Source: Acidobacteriota bacterium (lineage in GTDB: Bacteria; Acidobacteriota; UBA4820; DSQY01). Taken from it: a stretch of 20,823 nt of DNA. Positions 17,959 through 20,823 of this stretch are shown here, in pieces. A model generated the notes under the pieces. It was given only the letters and a program-made list of their open reading frames with translations. It had not been told where the DNA came from and did not search any database. A program made the translations under genes and the position numbers. The stretch lies in assembly GCA_022759065.1 (NCBI GenBank), contig JAEMPZ010000251.1:1-20823 (forward strand), in the 5' to 3' direction. Numbering within the stretch: the first letter of the stretch is position 1; each line of letters begins with the position of its first letter.

Positions 17959-19293
17959 ATGGCGGCCCTCTTCGGGTCCGGGCAAGGCGCCGCTCCCCTG
18001 GCGGACAGGCTCCGCCCGCGGCGGTGGGAAGACCTCCTCGGGTTGGACGCCGTAGCGGGCCCCGAAACCCCTCTGGGCAGGCAGCTTCGCGAGGACTCGC
18101 TCGTTTCCACGGTCCTCTGGGGCCCGCCGGGCTGTGGCAAAACCACGATAGCGCGCCTTGCCCAGCTTCACACCAAGCGCCCGTTTGAAGGCGTTTCGGC
18201 CGTGCTCTCGACGGTGAAAGAGGTCCGAGAGGTGATGGAGCGCGCCCGTGGAGCGTGGCGCTCCGGAGAACCATCCACCATCCTCTTTGTTGACGAGATA
18301 CACCGCTTCAACAAGGCCCAGCAGGACGCCTTTCTGCCCTACGTTGAAGAAGGCTCCGTCATACTTCTGGGCACGACTACCGAGAACCCGTCATTTCATC
18401 TGACCAGCGCGCTTTTGAGCCGCTGCCGCGTCGTGACGCTTCCCCCGCTGGACGAGACGCGGATTCTCGAAATCATGAGGCGCGCCGTGCTTAATGACGA
18501 GGCGCTTCTTCGCAAGCAGCGCGAAATCCCCGAAGCTGTCCTCTCCGAGCTGGCCCGCATGGCGGCGGGCGACGCGAGGTTCGCGCTCAACGCGCTCGAA
18601 GCGCTATGCCTCCAGTACCCGGAAGAAAAGGCTCTGGACCCGCCGAGCGCGAGGGCGTGGCTGACCAGCGGCCGCGTCGTTTACGATTGGGGCGGCGAGG
18701 AGCACTACAACCTCATCAGCGCGCTTCACAAGTCCATACGCAACAGCGACCCCGATGCCGCCCTTTACTGGCTTTTCAGGATGCTTGAGGGTGGCGAAGA
18801 TCCCCTTTTCATCGCGCGGCGCGTAGTGAGGGCCGCCTCCGAGGACATCGGCAACGCGGACCCGCGGGCGCTCCGGCTGGCTCTCGACGCCAAGGAGGCC
18901 GCCGACTTCCTTGGCATGCCAGAGGGAGACCTCGCCCTGGCGCAGGCCGTTGCCTACCTCGCGGCGGCGCCGAAATCAAACAGAATCTACGAGGCGGCGT
19001 CGGCGGTTAAGTCGGACCTCAAGGCCGGCCACCGTTACCCGGTGCCGTTGCACCTGCGCAACGCGCCTACAAGGTTGATGGCCTCATCTGGTTACGGCGA
19101 CGGCTACCGCTATGCCCACGACGAGCCGGAAGGGGTGGCCGCCATGGAGTGCCTGCCTGAAAAGTTGCGCGGGAGGCGCTATTATTACCCGAAGGAGACC
19201 GGCATGGAGGCCAAGGTCAAGGAATGGCTCCATCTCTGGGAAGAACGGCGCGCGAGGCGCGGGAATCATGGCGGCAAGAATGATAAAAAGTAA
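17959..19293 (+). CDS. rarA: Replication-associated AAA+ ATPase RarA/MgsA
   Basis: RarA (MgsA) is a clamp-loader-like AAA+ ATPase that acts at stalled replication forks with SSB and is related to eukaryotic WRNIP1. The 444-residue product has Walker A GPPGCGKT at 55-62, Walker [11 protein letters not shown] at 108-117, sensor 1 TTTEN at 140-144 ahead of [13 protein letters not shown] with the arginine finger near 155. The C-terminal tetramerisation domain ([51 protein letters not shown]) is diagnostic. It ends in a lysine-rich tail. The gene sits nine bases after rplQ, apparently in the same transcript. Its 3' end overlaps the next gene by about 26 bases. Confidence 0.95.
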   Translation: MAALFGSGQGAAPLADRLRPRRWEDLLGLDAVAGPETPLGRQLREDSLVSTVLWGPPGCGKTTIARLAQLHTKRPFEGVSAVLSTVKEVREVMERARGAWRSGEPSTILFVDEIHRFNKAQQDAFLPYVEEGSVILLGTTTENPSFHLTSALLSRCRVVTLPPLDETRILEIMRRAVLNDEALLRKQREIPEAVLSELARMAAGDARFALNALEALCLQYPEEKALDPPSARAWLTSGRVVYDWGGEEHYNLISALHKSIRNSDPDAALYWLFRMLEGGEDPLFIARRVVRAASEDIGNADPRALRLALDAKEAADFLGMPEGDLALAQAVAYLAAAPKSNRIYEAASAVKSDLKAGHRYPVPLHLRNAPTRLMASSGYGDGYRYAHDEPEGVAAMECLPEKLRGRRYYYPKETGMEAKVKEWLHLWEERRARRGNHGGKNDKK

Positions 19294-20293
19294 ATGCCGC
19301 ATCGTGGCGGCGCTGGCGCTCTTTTTGATTTTGCCACTTTCCGCCGGCGCGCAGCGGCTGCTTGTTTTTCCCTTTGAACAGAAACAGGGGCCCGAATCGG
19401 CAAAGTGGCTCGGCATGGGGCTGGGAGTCGCGGTTCATGACGCCCTTTCCGTGTCCGGCGTTCCATCCATGCCTTTGGAGGACTTGCTCTATTTTTACGA
19501 CCAGGAGGGGCTTGTCCCTCAGCCAAGTTTCTCACTGGCGGCTCAGCTTGCCCTGGCCCGGCAGCTTGGCGCGGGCGCGGTCGTCACCGGGAATTACGAC
19601 GTCGCTGGAGAAGCGGTCACGGCGGAGGTCCAGCTCATTTCGCTCGATGGCGACCCCGAACTCAAGGGCCGCTGGAAAGAGTCCTCCAGCCTTCGCGACC
19701 TTTTAGACCTTACTGCCAGGCTTAGAGACCATCTTCTGCCGGTAATGGGGAAAAGCCCGGCCAACGAGGCGCCCGTCAAGCCGGAAGCTTTCGAGGCCTA
19801 CATAAGGGGCCGCATAGCCGATGACGCCACGGTGAAGGAGGTCTACTTTCGTAAAGCGGTGGAGATTGAACCGGCTTATGATGATGCCTGGTGCTATCTC
19901 GCCAAGCTTTTGTTCGAATCGGGCAGGGTCACCGAAGCAAAATCAATCCTTGAAAAGCTGCGCCCAAAGAACTACGCGAAGGCGTATATAGGCCTTTGCA
20001 CTCTGGGACAAATCAGGCTTGAAGGGGGAGCCTTTGGCGACGCCAGGTCTCTCTTCGAGCTTTCCATTAAACGCGGGGAAAACGCGCAGGCGCACATAGG
20101 GCTCGCCAGGCTCCTGATGCGCCAGAAGAGGTTCAGCGAAGCTTCCCGGGAGATCAAAGTCGCGAGAAGCTTCGGCACCGACCAGGACGACATAGACCAG
20201 GTGGCTTCGGAGCTTGACCGGCTGAAGGCGGCGCCACAGCCGGCTCCTTCCGCGGGCGGCAGCCCTCAACAACCCCCAGCCCCTCAGCCCTGA
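19268..20293 (+). CDS. Secreted TolB-N-like/TPR-repeat protein, function unknown
   Basis: I do not recognise a named gene. The frame encodes 341 residues from the ATG at 19268, or 337 from the ATG at 19280; numbering below uses 19280. A Sec signal peptide is clear: KSKCR, hydrophobic IVAALALFLILPLSAG, cleavage near AGA-Q (23-25). Residues about 26-125 look like the TolB-N/CsgG-like nucleotide-free domain seen in many TPR proteins (RLLVFPFEQ, ARQLGAGAVVTGNYDVAGEA, VQLISLDGD). Residues about 168-315 contain helical TPR-type repeats (YFRKAVEIEPAYDDAWCYLA, LFELSIKRGENAQAHIGLAR). The tail is Pro/Gln-rich. The likely location is the periplasm, perhaps in an envelope assembly. It overlaps rarA upstream and mtaB downstream, so co-transcription is likely. 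Function stays unknown. Confidence 0.8.
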   Translation: MAARMIKSKCRIVAALALFLILPLSAGAQRLLVFPFEQKQGPESAKWLGMGLGVAVHDALSVSGVPSMPLEDLLYFYDQEGLVPQPSFSLAAQLALARQLGAGAVVTGNYDVAGEAVTAEVQLISLDGDPELKGRWKESSSLRDLLDLTARLRDHLLPVMGKSPANEAPVKPEAFEAYIRGRIADDATVKEVYFRKAVEIEPAYDDAWCYLAKLLFESGRVTEAKSILEKLRPKNYAKAYIGLCTLGQIRLEGGAFGDARSLFELSIKRGENAQAHIGLARLLMRQKRFSEASREIKVARSFGTDQDDIDQVASELDRLKAAPQPAPSAGGSPQQPPAPQP

Positions 20294-20823
20294 TGGCCGC
20301 CAAGGCTCGCAAATACAGAATCGTGACGTTGGGTTGCAAGCTGAACCAGCTTGATTCCGCCGTGGTGGCTGGGCTTCTTGGCGGCGAAGCCGCGCTTGCC
20401 AAAGCAGGCGAACCGGCCGACATCGTGATTCTCAATACCTGTACTGTCACCCACAGGGCCGACGCGGAAGCGCGCCGCCTCATTCGGAAGCTGCGGCGGG
20501 AGAACCCTGGCGCTTCCATTTGCGTGACGGGATGCGGCGCGAGGCGCGATGGCGCTTCATTCTCGGAAATGGAGGAAGTGGATCAGGTCTTGTCGAGCTT
20601 GGACGATGTCCGCCGGTTTCTTTACAAATTGGACCTCGGATGCGCCCCCCATCGCCAGCAGCCGGTTCCCTTCTTCCTTGGCCGGACGCGCGCCATGCTG
20701 AAGGTGCAGGAAGGATGCAACCTCCGCTGCGCCTATTGCATCGTGCCCAAGGTGAGAGGGCGCTCCCGCTCGGTCGAGCCCTGCGAAGTCGAGGAGGGGC
20801 TTCGCCGCCTCATCGAGGCCGGC
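20293..20823 (+). CDS. mtaB: tRNA methylthiotransferase, MtaB-like (3' end outside window)
   Basis: MtaB is a radical SAM methylthiotransferase that converts t6A37 to ms2t6A37 in tRNAs reading ANN codons. The 177 residues in the window begin MAAKARKYRIVTLGCKLNQL. They show the UPF0004 domain cysteines Cys15 (LGCKLNQLDS), Cys50 (LNTCTVT, with ADAEARRLIRKLRR following as in MtaB) and Cys81 (VTGC). The radical SAM cluster CxxxCxxC is Cys142/146/149 (GCNLRCAYCIVPKVRGRSRS). The CTVT plus ADAxxR pattern favours MtaB over MiaB and RimO. The block after Cys81 is GARRDG rather than the usual YAQ-type. The ATG shares a base with the upstream TGA. Confidence 0.88.
   Translation, partial: MAAKARKYRIVTLGCKLNQLDSAVVAGLLGGEAALAKAGEPADIVILNTCTVTHRADAEARRLIRKLRRENPGASICVTGCGARRDGASFSEMEEVDQVLSSLDDVRRFLYKLDLGCAPHRQQPVPFFLGRTRAMLKVQEGCNLRCAYCIVPKVRGRSRSVEPCEVEEGLRRLIEAG

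Noticed and set aside
20533..20560. MtaB-like protein shows GARRDG after Cys81 in place of the usual Tyr-Ala-Gln motif, a possible sign of a non-MtaB paralogue.
   Set aside because: All three UPF0004 cysteines and the radical SAM cluster are intact, and CTVT with ADAEAR points to MtaB. The window cuts the gene before the TRAM domain, so no further call is safe.

Overview
The window is one continuous run of same-strand genes from a bacterial chromosome with high G+C (judged by eye, not counted). It contains the textbook translation super-operon. The end of fusA and all of tuf (str operon) lead directly into the S10 operon (rpsJ to rpsQ), the spc operon (rplN to secY), adk-map-infA-rpmJ, and the alpha operon (rpsM-rpsK-rpsD-rpoA-rplQ). 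A three-gene tail follows: rarA/mgsA, a secreted TPR protein, and the start of an mtaB-type tRNA methylthiotransferase cut by the window end. I count 37 protein genes on the + strand, the first and last truncated by the window edges. I see no tRNA, rRNA, CRISPR array, insertion sequence or integration site.

Region 1 to 3090: fusA (domains II-V only), tuf and rpsJ, then an unusual 100-base gap that holds two adjacent RNA hairpins ending at the rplC ribosome binding site. Region 3091 to 7748: rplC, rplD, rplW, rplB, rpsS, rplV, rpsC, rplP, rpmC, rpsQ. Region 7769 to 13168: rplN, rplX, rplE, rpsN, rpsH, rplF, rplR, rpsE, rpmD, rplO, secY. Region 13171 to 17949: adk, map, infA, rpmJ (37 aa), rpsM, rpsK, rpsD, a 107-base gap with a strong hairpin, rpoA, rplQ. 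Region 17959 to 20823: rarA, a TolB-N-like/TPR protein with a signal peptide, and mtaB. Most junctions are 0 to 30 bases or ATGA-type overlaps. No intrinsic terminator is visible anywhere, so transcription could continue through the whole window.

The genes supply ribosomal subunits (12 small-subunit and 15 large-subunit proteins), initiation factor 1, elongation factors Tu and G, N-terminal methionine removal (Map), the SecY translocon, adenylate balance (Adk) and the RNA polymerase alpha subunit.

The lineage is not securely identifiable. Zinc-binding forms of S4, S14, L24 and L36 and a zinc-type adenylate kinase occur in many phyla. The EF-Tu switch I region departs from the classic RGITI form and resembles, from memory, planctomycete-type EF-Tu. 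I treat this as a weak hint of the PVC group or another under-sampled phylum, or of tuf transfer. I did not find an exotic multi-gene system. The points most worth a second look are the paired hairpins in the rpsJ-rplC gap, the EF-Tu switch I variant, the RNA polymerase alpha CTD that lacks the usual UP-element-binding residues, the hairpin upstream of rpoA, and the appended rarA-TPR-mtaB tail.
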